Source: Halobacillus alkaliphilus (GTDB lineage Bacteria > Bacillota > Bacilli > Bacillales > Halobacillaceae). Taken from it: a stretch of 64,000 nt of DNA. Below are positions 44,100 through 52,299 of this stretch, piece after piece. The notes below the pieces were generated by a model. The model made no database searches, was not told the origin of the DNA, and was given only the letters and a program-made list of their open reading frames with translations. How positions within the stretch are numbered: the stretch's first letter is position 1; the number at the start of each line of letters is the position of its first letter. The translations under genes were made by a program, and so were the position numbers. The stretch is taken from assembly GCF_900113125.1 (NCBI RefSeq), contig NZ_FOOG01000002.1, positions 1 to 64,000 on the forward strand, written 5' to 3'.

Positions 44100-45352
44100 G
44101 CAACTTCTCCTTCTTCGATCTTATTATGGGCTGGCTGCTCGGCAAATTTAGAGGTAACCGTGTAAATAAGAACAGAAGCAATCACGGCATTTACAGGAGC
44201 GATGCCCGGTACCCATTGAGCAGCCGCAACACCTGCCGCCCAGGCGATGATCCCTGTCCATCTTACCTTTTTGAAACTCTGCTGTTCAAAAGCAGCTGTA
44301 CGTTCACGTCTATATAGATAATAATCGATTAAAATGATCGCTCCAATGGGAGGGATCGCGGAACCAAGCATGGTAAGCCAGCCGACGAAGTTGTTATACA
44401 GCCACATCGCCGTCAATGTTCCGATGACACCGTTGAAAATAACCACTTTGTTTTTAGTGATTTTCGTGATGCTTGAGAATCCCAGTCCTGACGCATAGAG
44501 TGCATTATCGTTCGTTGTCCAAATGTTTAATCCCAGTACCAAAATGGCCGGAATGATCAGTCCCTGCGTAAACATAACTTCCGAAATGTCCGCATTTCCG
44601 GTCGCCATCGCCCCAATAGCACCGAATAAAAACATGAGAGAATTTCCAATGAAGAAAGCGATGACCGTACTTGTAACCGCTGATTTCTTCGTTTTTGAAA
44701 AACGGGTGAAGTCAGGCGTAAGCGTACCAGCGCTGATAAAGGAGCCAATGCAGATCGTAAGCGCCGCTGCTAGTCCGAGTGATTCAGAAGGATTATGCTG
44801 CAGCAGCTGTTCGAACCCGCCCATACTTTCAGTCGCTTTGAAAACAGAAAAGCTCCCTAAAATTGTAATCATCGGAACAGCGATGAAACTGAGAAGCATC
44901 AGAGCTTTCATCCCGAAAAACGCAGTCGCTGTCATCAATATTCCGGATCCGGCGATCAGCCAGATCATATCGATACCGGTTACTTTTTGCACCGGCAAAG
45001 CGAACATAACCACGCCTACACCGAACCAGCCGACCTGCGTTCCGCCAAGCAGCAGGGAAGCAAGGTAAGAGCCTTTTTCACCAAAAGCATAGCGGCTCAG
45101 CAAGTGAGTGGATAAACCGGTTTTCGCAGATACATAAGCAAGTCCGCCCGTGTACGCCCCGAGAATAAGGTTCCCAGCTAAGACCACCGCCATGAATTGA
45201 ACGAAAGTTAACCCTGCACCAAGCGTACCTCCTGACCACATGCTGGCGGAGAAGAAAGTAAGGCCCATCATCACCATCAACATCTTCCAAAATCCTTGTC
45301 GCTCAGACTGAGGCACAGCCGTTAATGCAAAATCACCATGTGTCGTTTTCAT
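44096..45352 (-). CDS. codB: Cytosine permease
   Basis: 418 residues, nucleobase:cation symporter-1 family, with about twelve membrane helices. [18 protein letters not shown]-like N-terminus ([14 protein letters not shown] at 8-21), [20 protein letters not shown] near 79-98 and the substrate-site stretch [20 protein letters not shown] near 202-221 follow E. coli CodB. It imports cytosine, which codA deaminates. TGGAGGAATG precedes the ATG. First gene of the codBA operon, controlled by transcription attenuation in the leader. Confidence 0.92.
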   Translation of the reverse strand: MKTTHGDFALTAVPQSERQGFWKMLMVMMGLTFFSASMWSGGTLGAGLTFVQFMAVVLAGNLILGAYTGGLAYVSAKTGLSTHLLSRYAFGEKGSYLASLLLGGTQVGWFGVGVVMFALPVQKVTGIDMIWLIAGSGILMTATAFFGMKALMLLSFIAVPMITILGSFSVFKATESMGGFEQLLQHNPSESLGLAAALTICIGSFISAGTLTPDFTRFSKTKKSAVTSTVIAFFIGNSLMFLFGAIGAMATGNADISEVMFTQGLIIPAILVLGLNIWTTNDNALYASGLGFSSITKITKNKVVIFNGVIGTLTAMWLYNNFVGWLTMLGSAIPPIGAIILIDYYLYRRERTAAFEQQSFKKVRWTGIIAWAAGVAAAQWVPGIAPVNAVIASVLIYTVTSKFAEQPAHNKIEEGEVA

Positions 45353-45413
45353 ATTTCATTCCTCCAGTATCTTTTAGTAAGACACCGGTACCGGGAGCGA
45401 AAAAGATCGCAGA

Positions 45414-45454
45414 CAAAAAGGCTTCCTGCCGTTTTCATCCGACAAGAAGCCTTA
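45414..45454 (-). terminator. Attenuator terminator in the codBA leader
   Basis: On the minus strand AAGGCTTC-(about 22)-GAAGCCTTTTTGTC lies about 60 bases before codB. It is an intrinsic terminator inside the leader and not at a gene end, which together with the PyrR site upstream defines an attenuator. Confidence 0.8.
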
Positions 45455-45525
45455 AGATTCTGCATGAAAAAGGCATGGCACTCTTGCGATGAGCGCGCAC
45501 GTTTTCCACCGATCTTTCTTTAAAC

Positions 45526-45568
45526 GCTGTCCTTGTCAGCCTCACGGGACTGAATTAAAGGTACCAGT
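45526..45568 (-). promoter_or_regulatory. PyrR-binding RNA element of the codBA leader
   Basis: The minus strand reads TTTAATTCAGTCCCGTGAGG then CTGACAAGGACAGCG. This agrees with the PyrR anti-antiterminator hairpin of pyr leaders in bacilli (AGTCC...GAGAGGCTG...AAGG). When UMP or UTP is plentiful, PyrR would stabilise this hairpin and let the terminator at 45414 form. Sequence match is by recall of the known motif, not by a covariance search. Confidence 0.7.
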
Positions 45569-45583
45569 ATGTTGTTGAAGATA

Positions 45584-45612
45584 GTATGACAAACTTCAGG
45601 AAGGATTGTCAA
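45584..45612 (-). promoter_or_regulatory. Promoter of codBA
   Basis: On the minus strand TTGACA (45607-45612) and TCATAC (45584-45589) are separated by 17 bases and sit just upstream of the PyrR element. The remaining bases up to 45850 contain the promoter of the divergent gene and nothing else visible. Confidence 0.6.
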
Positions 45613-45850
45613 CTGCTTTTAAGGGAAACACGGGATGGTAATTTCAAATATCCATTCTTATTTTTCAATGGAAACCTACTTAACAGTGGGACTAAGGATT
45701 GGAAATGCAGGTATCGACGCTTCCTGATTGACCACCGCTGCCCAGACATAAGATGACTGTTTTATAAACAAAACTCACAACTTAAAAACGTTTTCACTTT
45801 TCTGAAAAATTTGTTAATATATGTGGTAATTAATCAAAGGAGGGGGAAAT

Positions 45851-46786
45851 ATGGAAGTTATTTCGGCTGATGAAATTACAAAGAAATTCTCCATGAAAGA
45901 AACCATGGACAGCATTGAAACCTTTTATTTAGAAAAAGAAAAAGCCTACATTTCACCAGACCGTATGCACATTGAGGACGGAGATAATACCGCATTACTC
46001 ATGCCGGCCTTTTACGGAGGTTATTATGCGACGAAATTGGTCGGCGTCGCTCCTAACAACTCACGTCTAGGAAAGGATACGATCCACGGGTTAATGGTTC
46101 TGTATGACCGAAAAACGATGGTGCCTTTATTTATGTGTGACGCTATGGCCATTACCTCTTTAAGGACAGGTGCCCTGGGTGGTCTTGGAATGAAGTATCT
46201 AGCCAGGGAAGATGCTAAAACCTTAGGTATCATAGGGACAGGAACGCAAGGCTGGAGTCATTTGCATTCGGCCCTTGTGGCCAGGGATATAAAGCATGTA
46301 CATATTTTTAACCGAACAGAAGAGAAAGCGTACCAATTTAAGTCCAACGCTGAAAAAGAGTTCCCTGACGTAAGTTTTACAGTTTCTTCTATAAACGAAC
46401 TAGTTGAACACTCAGATATTGTTGTAACGACTACGACCTCTACCACCCCTGTTCTCCCTGAACTAAGCGTTTCCGATTGGAAAGGCAAACTGGTCGTAGG
46501 TGTGGGCTCCTTCCGACCTTCGATGCAGGAAATATCTGATCAAGTATTGAGTGAAGCTGATGAAGTGTATGTAGATAAGGAATCTGCCCTCCGTGAGTCA
46601 GGAGATATGATTCGTGCAGAGAAGTTACGAACCGATACAGAAGCAGCCTGGGATCTTGAAGAAATTATAACAAACAATCACCATCCAGAAGATTTGGAGA
46701 ATAAAACGATCGTCTATAAATCTGTCGGAGCTGCGATTTTTGACTTGGTGGTTGTCCAATCTATTTATGAACGGCTTTATAAGTAA
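45851..46786 (+). CDS. Ornithine cyclodeaminase/mu-crystallin-family enzyme
   Basis: 311 residues. The N-terminal domain has ISADEITKKFSMKETMDSIE and the substrate-side stretch YYATKLVGVAPNNS; the Rossmann part starts with TLGIIGTGTQGWSHLHS near 124-140, and VVGVGSFRPSMQEIS near 217-231 is conserved in the family. Members are ornithine cyclodeaminases, imine (ketimine) reductases, alanine dehydrogenases or related NAD(P)-dependent enzymes. Clustered with a sodium symporter and its small partner, so it probably acts on the imported substrate. AAAGGAGGGGG precedes the ATG; first gene of a four-gene operon. Confidence 0.85.
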   Translation: MEVISADEITKKFSMKETMDSIETFYLEKEKAYISPDRMHIEDGDNTALLMPAFYGGYYATKLVGVAPNNSRLGKDTIHGLMVLYDRKTMVPLFMCDAMAITSLRTGALGGLGMKYLAREDAKTLGIIGTGTQGWSHLHSALVARDIKHVHIFNRTEEKAYQFKSNAEKEFPDVSFTVSSINELVEHSDIVVTTTTSTTPVLPELSVSDWKGKLVVGVGSFRPSMQEISDQVLSEADEVYVDKESALRESGDMIRAEKLRTDTEAAWDLEEIITNNHHPEDLENKTIVYKSVGAAIFDLVVVQSIYERLYK

Positions 46787-46801
46787 GAATGGAGGGATAT
46801 A

Positions 46802-47026
46802 ATGAGGAAACTTACCCGTAAAAAATGGAAGGATCCTGGAATTGTTATGGTTATCCTTCTATCCTTGATCGCGTTGATCGTCTGGATTTGGTGGCCGACC
46901 GATACGTATTTGGCTGGTATATCTTTAGCAGGATGGGCCATGTTTGTTTGCTTTTTCATATGGTTAGCTTTAACCGTCGCTTACGTCGTATGGATGGAAA
47001 AATTAGAAAAGAAAGAAGTTGAGTAA
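46802..47026 (+). CDS. Small membrane partner of the sodium:solute symporter (YhjC-like)
   Basis: 74 residues: a basic N-terminus (RKLTRKKWKD), two membrane helices (about 13-29 and 36-62) and a charged tail. Small two-helix proteins are commonly encoded just before sodium:solute symporters (DUF997, DUF3311 and B. subtilis YhjC types). The gap to the symporter gene is 14 bases and to the enzyme gene upstream 15 bases, so all are one transcript. GGAGGG precedes the ATG. Confidence 0.7.
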   Translation: MRKLTRKKWKDPGIVMVILLSLIALIVWIWWPTDTYLAGISLAGWAMFVCFFIWLALTVAYVVWMEKLEKKEVE

Positions 47027-47040
47027 AGGAGTGAGCATTT

Positions 47041-48477
47041 ATGCAGATAATGGAAACAATTATATTAGCGATCTATTTAATTATCATGACAGGTATAGGA
47101 ATTTGGTTTGCTAAGCAGGCTCATTCCTCTGAAGGAGATTACTGGACGGCTGGCGGTAAAATTAACAGCTTTGTAGGTTCGTTCGCCTTTTTCGCAGCCG
47201 TCGCAAGTTCGAGCTCCTTGATGGGAGCGGTAGGTTCTGGAGTAGCACTCGGTGTTCCGTTTTTGCTCGCCTACGGGTTTGGTGCCGTAGCCATTCCTTC
47301 CTTTGCGATGTTCTTAATTTCCGGACAGATTAGAAGGACAGGCGTAAAAACACTGCCTGAGTTTTTCAAGCATCGGTACGGCAAGTCCGTGCAAATTGTT
47401 GCGGCAATTCTAGTCGTACTTAGTATGACCTTCTACATGATTCCGCAGCTGACAGCTTCCGGTCTCATTGGTTCGTATGTGCTAGGTATTGATTATGTGA
47501 CAGCGGTCATTATTCTAGGATTGGGCTTTACCTTATACGCGGCTCTTGGCGGCATGTGGGCGATTACATATACAGACTTAATCCAGGGGGCCGTTATGGT
47601 CATTGGAATGTTCGTGTTAGCTATTATTATATTAATGGATCATGGTGGCGCTGGATCGCTCATTCAAGATGCATTAGCTGTTGATCCACAATTCGGCTCG
47701 ATTACTCAGCCCTGGATGTCCTACTTTGGGTTGTTTATTGCGTTTCTGTGGTTCGGTGTCGTTTCCCCTTCCGCTGTTATGAGGAACTTTGCAGCCCGCG
47801 ATGCAAAGACAGCCCGTCGATCTGCGTTAGGTGCCTGCTTTCTTTATGTGACCGTATTTATCTTCGGATTTGTCATTGCTTCTGCCGGAGCAAGTTTAGG
47901 GATCGCAGACACTTTAAACAACCAGGATATGATTTTTATCTCTGTGATTGAGCATTACATGCCTGCTTTATTAGCCGGGATTATGTTAGCAGGTTTACTG
48001 GCAGCCATCATGTCTTCTGCAGATGCCATGCTCTTAGCGGTAGCAGCAGGAATTGCTCACGACATTTACAAAGAACATATCAATAAAGATGCTTCAGAAA
48101 AAACAGTCACACGGCTTGGTCTTGCCGTGATGATTCTCGCTAGTATTGTAGGGATTATTTTTGCTATCGATCCACCACAGTTAATTGCCGTCATGGTAGG
48201 GTGGGTAAGCGGCGCGATGTTATCCGCATTCGGCTTCCCGCTTGTGCTAGGATTATGGTGGAAACGGGCGAATACTCCAGGAGCCCTGGCAGGCATGGTC
48301 GGCGGGACCGTCACTTTTATCATTATGGCCCTACTCCCTTTCGCATTAGTTTCCGAACACCTCGTATCTGCACCCGTTTCCGCTATTTTAACCGTGGTAG
48401 TCAGTTTAATGACGGCTCCTCCTTCTGAGGCTAAGCAACAAGAGGTAGACCATTATCACATGAATTTAGACGCATAA
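47041..48477 (+). CDS. Sodium:solute symporter (SSS family, YhjB-like)
   Basis: 478 residues with about thirteen membrane helices. Conserved SSS elements are DYWTAGGKINSFVGSFAFFA near 37-56, GGMWAITYTDLIQGAVMVIG near 171-190 and LAAIMSSADAMLLAVAAGIA near 320-339, which includes the sodium-site serines. The family imports proline, pantothenate, sugars or carboxylates with sodium, which suits a halophile. The partner cyclodeaminase-like enzyme suggests an amino acid or cyclic imino acid substrate; this is inference from context. AAAGGAG precedes the ATG. Confidence 0.88.
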   Translation: MQIMETIILAIYLIIMTGIGIWFAKQAHSSEGDYWTAGGKINSFVGSFAFFAAVASSSSLMGAVGSGVALGVPFLLAYGFGAVAIPSFAMFLISGQIRRTGVKTLPEFFKHRYGKSVQIVAAILVVLSMTFYMIPQLTASGLIGSYVLGIDYVTAVIILGLGFTLYAALGGMWAITYTDLIQGAVMVIGMFVLAIIILMDHGGAGSLIQDALAVDPQFGSITQPWMSYFGLFIAFLWFGVVSPSAVMRNFAARDAKTARRSALGACFLYVTVFIFGFVIASAGASLGIADTLNNQDMIFISVIEHYMPALLAGIMLAGLLAAIMSSADAMLLAVAAGIAHDIYKEHINKDASEKTVTRLGLAVMILASIVGIIFAIDPPQLIAVMVGWVSGAMLSAFGFPLVLGLWWKRANTPGALAGMVGGTVTFIIMALLPFALVSEHLVSAPVSAILTVVVSLMTAPPSEAKQQEVDHYHMNLDA

Positions 48478-48489
48478 GTAGGTGACGAT

Positions 48490-49056
48490 ATGAAGGTCAG
48501 CATTATAGGAGAAGATCATTTACCTGAAGAAGATCTGGCGAAGCATATGTACAGAAGTTTGAAACCTTCCTTGAAATGGAACCGGCAGTTGAATGAAGAG
48601 AGCCTGAATCGAGGGATTGTCAAAAAAGAAAAGGTATATCATCCTATGTGGACGGTAAAGCTGCTTGTCATCGCAGACAGAAAACCTTTTCCTCCTAAGA
48701 AGAAACCGAATATGGCTTTTGTAGATGCTCTCTCTGGTTATCGTGGATTATTCACAAGTGTGCCGCCTATAACAGCCAGAGAAGTATCTCAGGCAAATGT
48801 ACAAAGGGCGGATATAACCAAACAGGAATTGCTGGACAAGTACGTGATCGATGTCCAGGATAAACAAATTAATAGAAGCTATATATTAAAAAAGCCAAGG
48901 TATGAAATTAAAGAAGCAGAACTTGTGTACTTGCCTTTATGGAGAGTTGAAGTAGATACAGACTTCCTATCCAAAACCTTTGTTATCAACGGAAACACCG
49001 GGGAGCCAGAAGATTTATTATACAAATTGAGGGAAACCGGCGAGTGGAAATTGTAA
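48490..49056 (+). CDS. Conserved-looking protein of unknown function in the symporter operon
   Basis: 188 residues, soluble, strand-rich, no signal peptide. Notable stretches are YHPMWTVKLLVIADRKPFPP near 53-72 and YLPLWRVEVDTDFLSKTFVI near 149-168: two similar motifs (Y-x-P-L/M-W-x-V) that suggest an internal repeat of about 95 residues. The end, INGNTGEPEDLLYKLRETGE, resembles the close of PepSY-like or lipid-A-like beta domains but I cannot assign it. TAGGTG precedes the ATG 12 bases after the symporter stop codon; a terminator follows, so it is the last gene of the operon. Confidence 0.65.
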   Translation: MKVSIIGEDHLPEEDLAKHMYRSLKPSLKWNRQLNEESLNRGIVKKEKVYHPMWTVKLLVIADRKPFPPKKKPNMAFVDALSGYRGLFTSVPPITAREVSQANVQRADITKQELLDKYVIDVQDKQINRSYILKKPRYEIKEAELVYLPLWRVEVDTDFLSKTFVINGNTGEPEDLLYKLRETGEWKL

Positions 49057-49060
49057 AGGA

Positions 49061-49091
49061 AAGCCTAAGCATTCGATGCTTAGGCTTTTTT
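49061..49091 (+). terminator. Terminator of the symporter operon
   Basis: AAGCCTAAGCA-ttcga-TGCTTAGGCTTTTTT, immediately after the last stop codon. Confidence 0.88.
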
Positions 49092-49302
49092 ACTTAAAAT
49101 CCTTGAGCAACTGCTATTCATATCGGACTGCTCTACTTCAAGCTCTACAGCTAATTGTATAGAAATCTCCGTATGCGCAGCATGAAACGTTTTTACCACC
49201 CGATAACGGCCTGAACTTAGAGAGAATGATCCTAAATCTATTTGCTGGATAAAGGTGTTTTGAGACTCGAGTCGATAACCAATAGAAGATCTATCTTATG
49301 AG
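49087..49302 (-). pseudogene. 3' remnant of a gene for an Ig-like-domain protein
   Basis: The minus strand is open for about 70 codons without a start: SSIGYRLESQNTFIQQIDLG, SFSLSSGRYRVVKTFH, ISIQLAVELEVEQSDMNSSC. The alternation and the SLSSGRYRVVKTF motif look like the last strands of a bacterial Ig-like domain. An in-frame stop lies directly upstream, about 18 bases from palindrome copy 3, so the 5' part has been lost. Its stop codon overlaps the terminator of the neighbouring operon. Confidence 0.45.
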
Positions 49303-49319
49303 AAGCAACAGGTTAAATA

Positions 49320-49380
49320 CCCAAAATATCCCACCTCAGGTCATCCATATTATGGATGACCTGAGGTGGGATATTTTGGG
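49320..49380. repeat. Dispersed palindromic element, copy 3
   Basis: 61 bases: two perfect 30-base arms (CCCAAAATATCCCACCTCAG, GTCATCCATA and complement) around one T. Identical to copy 2 except for two arm positions and the central base; the core is shared with copy 1. It lies between a gene remnant and an intergenic region with an orphan terminator. Confidence 0.88.
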
Positions 49381-49535
49381 GCAAAAGAGGTTGCTGAATA
49401 CCAAGATGCCTTATTTATCTTTAATACTTTAAAGCGTGTTTACACCAGAGCAGTATTGTATTACAATTTGTATTGAACACACTTTCTCACGTTTCTAACC
49501 AATTTTGTGAGAATATGTAGAAAAAGACCATGCCG

Positions 49536-49577
49536 ATCAAGGACTCCACCTGTAAAAGGGAAGTCCTTGATTTTTTT
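49536..49577 (+). terminator. Orphan terminator, possible end of a small RNA
   Basis: ATCAAGGACT-(17)-AGTCCTTGATTTTTTT on the plus strand. The nearest plus-strand gene ends 480 bases upstream and already has its own terminator, so this one serves either a small RNA transcribed from about 49400-49530 or readthrough. No promoter could be fixed with confidence. Confidence 0.55.
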
Positions 49578-49592
49578 ATGGAACATGACCAC

Positions 49593-49808
49593 TTACCTGC
49601 GTATCGGGATTTTATTAGATTTGGCTAAGGATTTATCAGAATCCCCTTCACCGCTCAAATATGTACAGATCTTAGTTAGTTGATGAAAGATACCTAATAA
49701 TACACCTAAAATAGCTCCCAGCAATAATGTGTTTCCAAACCCTTCCGGAATAATTCCGAGAAAGAACGCAGCGCCTAAGCTGATGAGCATATACATCACA
49801 ACAATCAT
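49593..49808 (-). CDS. Small two-helix membrane protein
   Basis: 71 residues with two glycine-rich membrane helices (MYMLISLGAAFFLGIIPEGFG and TLLLGAILGVLLGIFHQL) and a polar tail ending KSNKIPIRR. The ATG follows AAGGAGG at ideal distance. No family recognised. It reads toward the orphan stem at 49536, which has no T run in this direction. Confidence 0.6.
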   Translation of the reverse strand: MIVVMYMLISLGAAFFLGIIPEGFGNTLLLGAILGVLLGIFHQLTKICTYLSGEGDSDKSLAKSNKIPIRR

Positions 49809-49994
49809 GACATTCCTCCTTATGAATACAAAATAAATTAACTAACCCCGTATTCAAATTTTGGATTCACTTGTAAATCGTTCAGTGAAAATCCACTACC
49901 CCTTCAAAGACTTTTCCTTACTGGACCTAACAATGAGGTATTCCCGCTTCCCATATGCATTTGTCTCCTTCTGCCCAAAAGCCCTGGACATAAT

Positions 49995-50543
49995 TCAGCC
50001 CCTATTCATCAAACTCTTATTAATTGCTTTCGCATACTCTATAGATTTCTCATCCTTCAAGACATCCAAAGGTTTCACACCATTTCCTAAGATATAGTCA
50101 ATGAAATTCAAATTCATGAATTCACAGATATACTTAAATTGCTGAACGAGAGGCAGACCTTTGATTCGTGGTTCATCTCCTCCCACGGCTGTTAAATACA
50201 CATGCTTGTTCGCCATGGTCTCTTTAAAATTTGGAAATTTATCATCTCTTGCTGTTTGAGACCAACGATCAATAAAGGTTTTCATGACACTGGACATCCC
50301 GTACCAGTAAATCGGCGTAGCAAAAATCAGTACATCGGCGTCGATCATCTTCGAAACAACGCTATCATAATCATCTTCTACGTTATCAAACCCTTTTTTA
50401 TCATGTCTTTGATCGATAATGTGGTTCATCTGGTAATCTTTTAAAAATATTCTGTTGACCGATAAATCTCCTATAACGGTTTCTGTTAATAATTCTGTGT
50501 TTCCTCCATCACGCGTTCCTCCATAAAGTACGACAATGTTCAA
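49995..50543 (-). CDS. NADPH-dependent FMN reductase/flavodoxin-like protein
   Basis: 182 residues. The flavodoxin-like fold begins LNIVVLYGGTRDGGNTELLT, with the phosphate loop of FMN binding in GGTRDGGNTE, and continues with DVLIFATPIYWYGMSSVMKT near 70-89, the second FMN-contact loop. Such enzymes use NAD(P)H to reduce flavin, quinones or nitro/azo compounds. TTG at 50543 is chosen as start since GAGGTG lies seven bases upstream; ATG codons ten and six residues earlier lack such a site. Monocistronic; no partner evident. Confidence 0.82.
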   Translation of the reverse strand: MNIVVLYGGTRDGGNTELLTETVIGDLSVNRIFLKDYQMNHIIDQRHDKKGFDNVEDDYDSVVSKMIDADVLIFATPIYWYGMSSVMKTFIDRWSQTARDDKFPNFKETMANKHVYLTAVGGDEPRIKGLPLVQQFKYICEFMNLNFIDYILGNGVKPLDVLKDEKSIEYAKAINKSLMNRG

Positions 50544-50706
50544 TCCAGTCACCTCATCCATAATTTTATTCATTATAGGTTATCGACCACAAATGCTTCA
50601 AGAGGTTTAAAACCAATAAACATTAATACATATCTTACCTATGTTTCATCCATCAGTAAAACAGATATCTATGATGATACCGATTAGTATTTTCGATTAA
50701 GTAATT

Positions 50707-50740
50707 AAAAGGATGTTAGTGAGTGGCTAACATCCTTTTA
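50707..50740 (-). terminator. Terminator after the VOC gene pair
   Basis: AAAAGGATGTTAG-(8)-CTAACATCCTTTT, flanked by A and T on both sides, 89 bases after the stop codon at 50829. It can act in both directions. Confidence 0.7.
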
Positions 50741-50828
50741 AACACACGCGTCCCTATAGAAGACGCAGGTGATGATGCTGTAATGAAATAGTTTGATAAT
50801 ATCCTAAGAGAAGCAGGACTCCTAACAT

Positions 50829-51197
50829 TTAACACTGACACACCATCAACATATTTCCATCGGGATCTTTGAAAACAAAAAAGTGATCATGCATGACCTC
50901 CGTCACGAGCTCAACACCCTGCTCTTTCAATAATTGATAAGAGGCATGAATATCATTCGAACTGAATTGAATAGCCGGCACGTTCAAGGTAGGCAATTCA
51001 CCATTTTCCCCTCGCCACATCGGCATCTCATCAAAAACTAAATCTGTTCCATTCATATCTGCTACAAAAAGATGTCCAAACTGTACTTCTTCTCCCTTAA
51101 TTCCCAGCACATTTTCGTACCACTCTTTTGCTTTTTTAATATTTTCTACGGGGATAAATACAGTATTCACATGTTGATTAATTGGACTACTAGCCAT
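50829..51197 (-). CDS. VOC-family protein (glyoxalase/bleomycin-resistance fold)
   Basis: 122 residues. NTVFIPVENIKKAKEWYENV at the N-terminus and FFVFKDPDGNMLMVCQC at the C-terminus are the two modules of a single-chain vicinal-oxygen-chelate protein. The expected first metal histidine is not present in the opening strand (QHVNTVFIPV places H at residue 8), so metal binding may differ. The ATG at 51197 follows TAGGAGGGG. It lies 44 bases downstream of a second VOC gene, to which it is only distantly similar. Confidence 0.75.
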   Translation of the reverse strand: MASSPINQHVNTVFIPVENIKKAKEWYENVLGIKGEEVQFGHLFVADMNGTDLVFDEMPMWRGENGELPTLNVPAIQFSSNDIHASYQLLKEQGVELVTEVMHDHFFVFKDPDGNMLMVCQC

Positions 51198-51241
51198 TCG
51201 TTCCCCTCCTATTCCTTCTTCTCTTATACCTGTAAGTAAAG

Positions 51242-51589
51242 TCATCCGGTCGTACACACGAGCAGTCTATTGCCTTCCGGATCATAAAAATGACACCCAT
51301 ACAATTGACCACCAAAGTTTTCAATCTCTTCTACTTTTACATTCTTTTCTCTCAGTTTCTTTTGGGTCAACCCAATATCATCTGTTTCAAAAAGGAAAGG
51401 CGAATATGGTAAAGAAGTGAGCTCTTTCACTTGAGCCTGCAATAGAATGAACGAAGGGCCGTTCATTTTAAATTGCAAGAATCCTTCTCCTTCAACTTCG
51501 ACCTCAAAATCTAAAACATCCTTATACCATTCTTTCGTGCTTTCAAAGTTCACCAGGTGAATAAAACAGCTACTAACTTGATTTTTCAT
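51242..51589 (-). CDS. VOC-family protein
   Basis: 115 residues. SSCFIHLVNFESTKEWYKDV (residues 6-25) supplies the first histidine, and GGQLYGCHFYDPEGNRLLVC near the end supplies the second module with its glutamate region. Small single-domain VOC proteins of this length bind antibiotics, thiols or small carbonyl compounds. GAGAGGAG precedes the ATG. Probably co-transcribed with the next VOC gene on the minus strand. No regulator lies beside them. Confidence 0.78.
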   Translation of the reverse strand: MKNQVSSCFIHLVNFESTKEWYKDVLDFEVEVEGEGFLQFKMNGPSFILLQAQVKELTSLPYSPFLFETDDIGLTQKKLREKNVKVEEIENFGGQLYGCHFYDPEGNRLLVCTTG

Positions 51590-51786
51590 GAAGCAAACTT
51601 CTCCTCTCTACTTTGATTAACGAACGTCATAGTTGAAGAATGATTTATGTATTACTCTTGGAGGTTTACTTTTATGTAGTATAAAACAAAAATGAGGTTC
51701 TTTTTACCTTTTCTGACTTCCTAACGTTTAATTTTCATGTCAATTATTTCAAGATATTCTGTGAAGGGCAACTATCCTATCTCATT

Positions 51787-51817
51787 AAAAAAGAAGCTTA
51801 CCCTCTACGGTAAACTT
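51787..51817 (-). terminator. Terminator of the CXXC protein gene
   Basis: On the minus strand GAAGTTTACC-gtagag-GGTAAGCTTC followed by TTTTTTAA, 36 bases after the stop codon at 51853. The 263 bases up to 51852 hold nothing else. Confidence 0.8.
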
Positions 51818-51852
51818 CCCTGTGCTTACGATAATTCCTCAAGTTCATAAGT

Positions 51853-52146
51853 TTATTGTCCTAACTTAACCTGCTTATAATTAGTCACAAAAGGACTAAT
51901 GAGCATACCTAATACAAATATAAATAAACCTGCCACTATGGTGAAAAACGTATTGTCGAAAGGTGTTAAAAACAACCCGAATACAAGGAATGGAACAACA
52001 CTTACAAGCGTTACTTTAAACCTGGAAGGAAAATCCATTGTATGTTCACAACCGCATTTTCTGCAGGAAATTAAACCATAAAGCAAATTTCTATTTAAGA
52101 TTTCACCCCACTGAAACTCGGTATGGCAACATTCACAACTAGTCAT
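51853..52146 (-). CDS. CXXC-20-CXXC small membrane protein
   Basis: 97 residues. C-ECC near the N-terminus (residues 4-7) and CRKC near 28-31 are separated by 20 residues, the hallmark of the cxxc_20_cxxc protein family, and probably bind zinc. Two membrane helices follow (about 48-63 and 67-88). FQWGEILNRNLLYGLISCRK is typical of the family. AAAGGTGG precedes the ATG. Function unknown; members occur in bacilli as isolated genes, as here. Confidence 0.75.
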   Translation of the reverse strand: MTSCECCHTEFQWGEILNRNLLYGLISCRKCGCEHTMDFPSRFKVTLVSVVPFLVFGLFLTPFDNTFFTIVAGLFIFVLGMLISPFVTNYKQVKLGQ

Positions 52147-52299
52147 ATCAAAACACCACCTTTAAAACGCTTTCTTTCCACCATCATATCAGATGGAATC
52201 ATCTCCCCACATCATAAAGACTGGTTTCCAGATATTCCTTACCTACAACCTTATTAATAGAATCAGTGATATTTAAAAAAAGCCTACACCCGCGGGCTT

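Noticed and set aside
44523-45068. Plus-strand frame of 181 codons
   Set aside because: It is the antisense shadow of codB.
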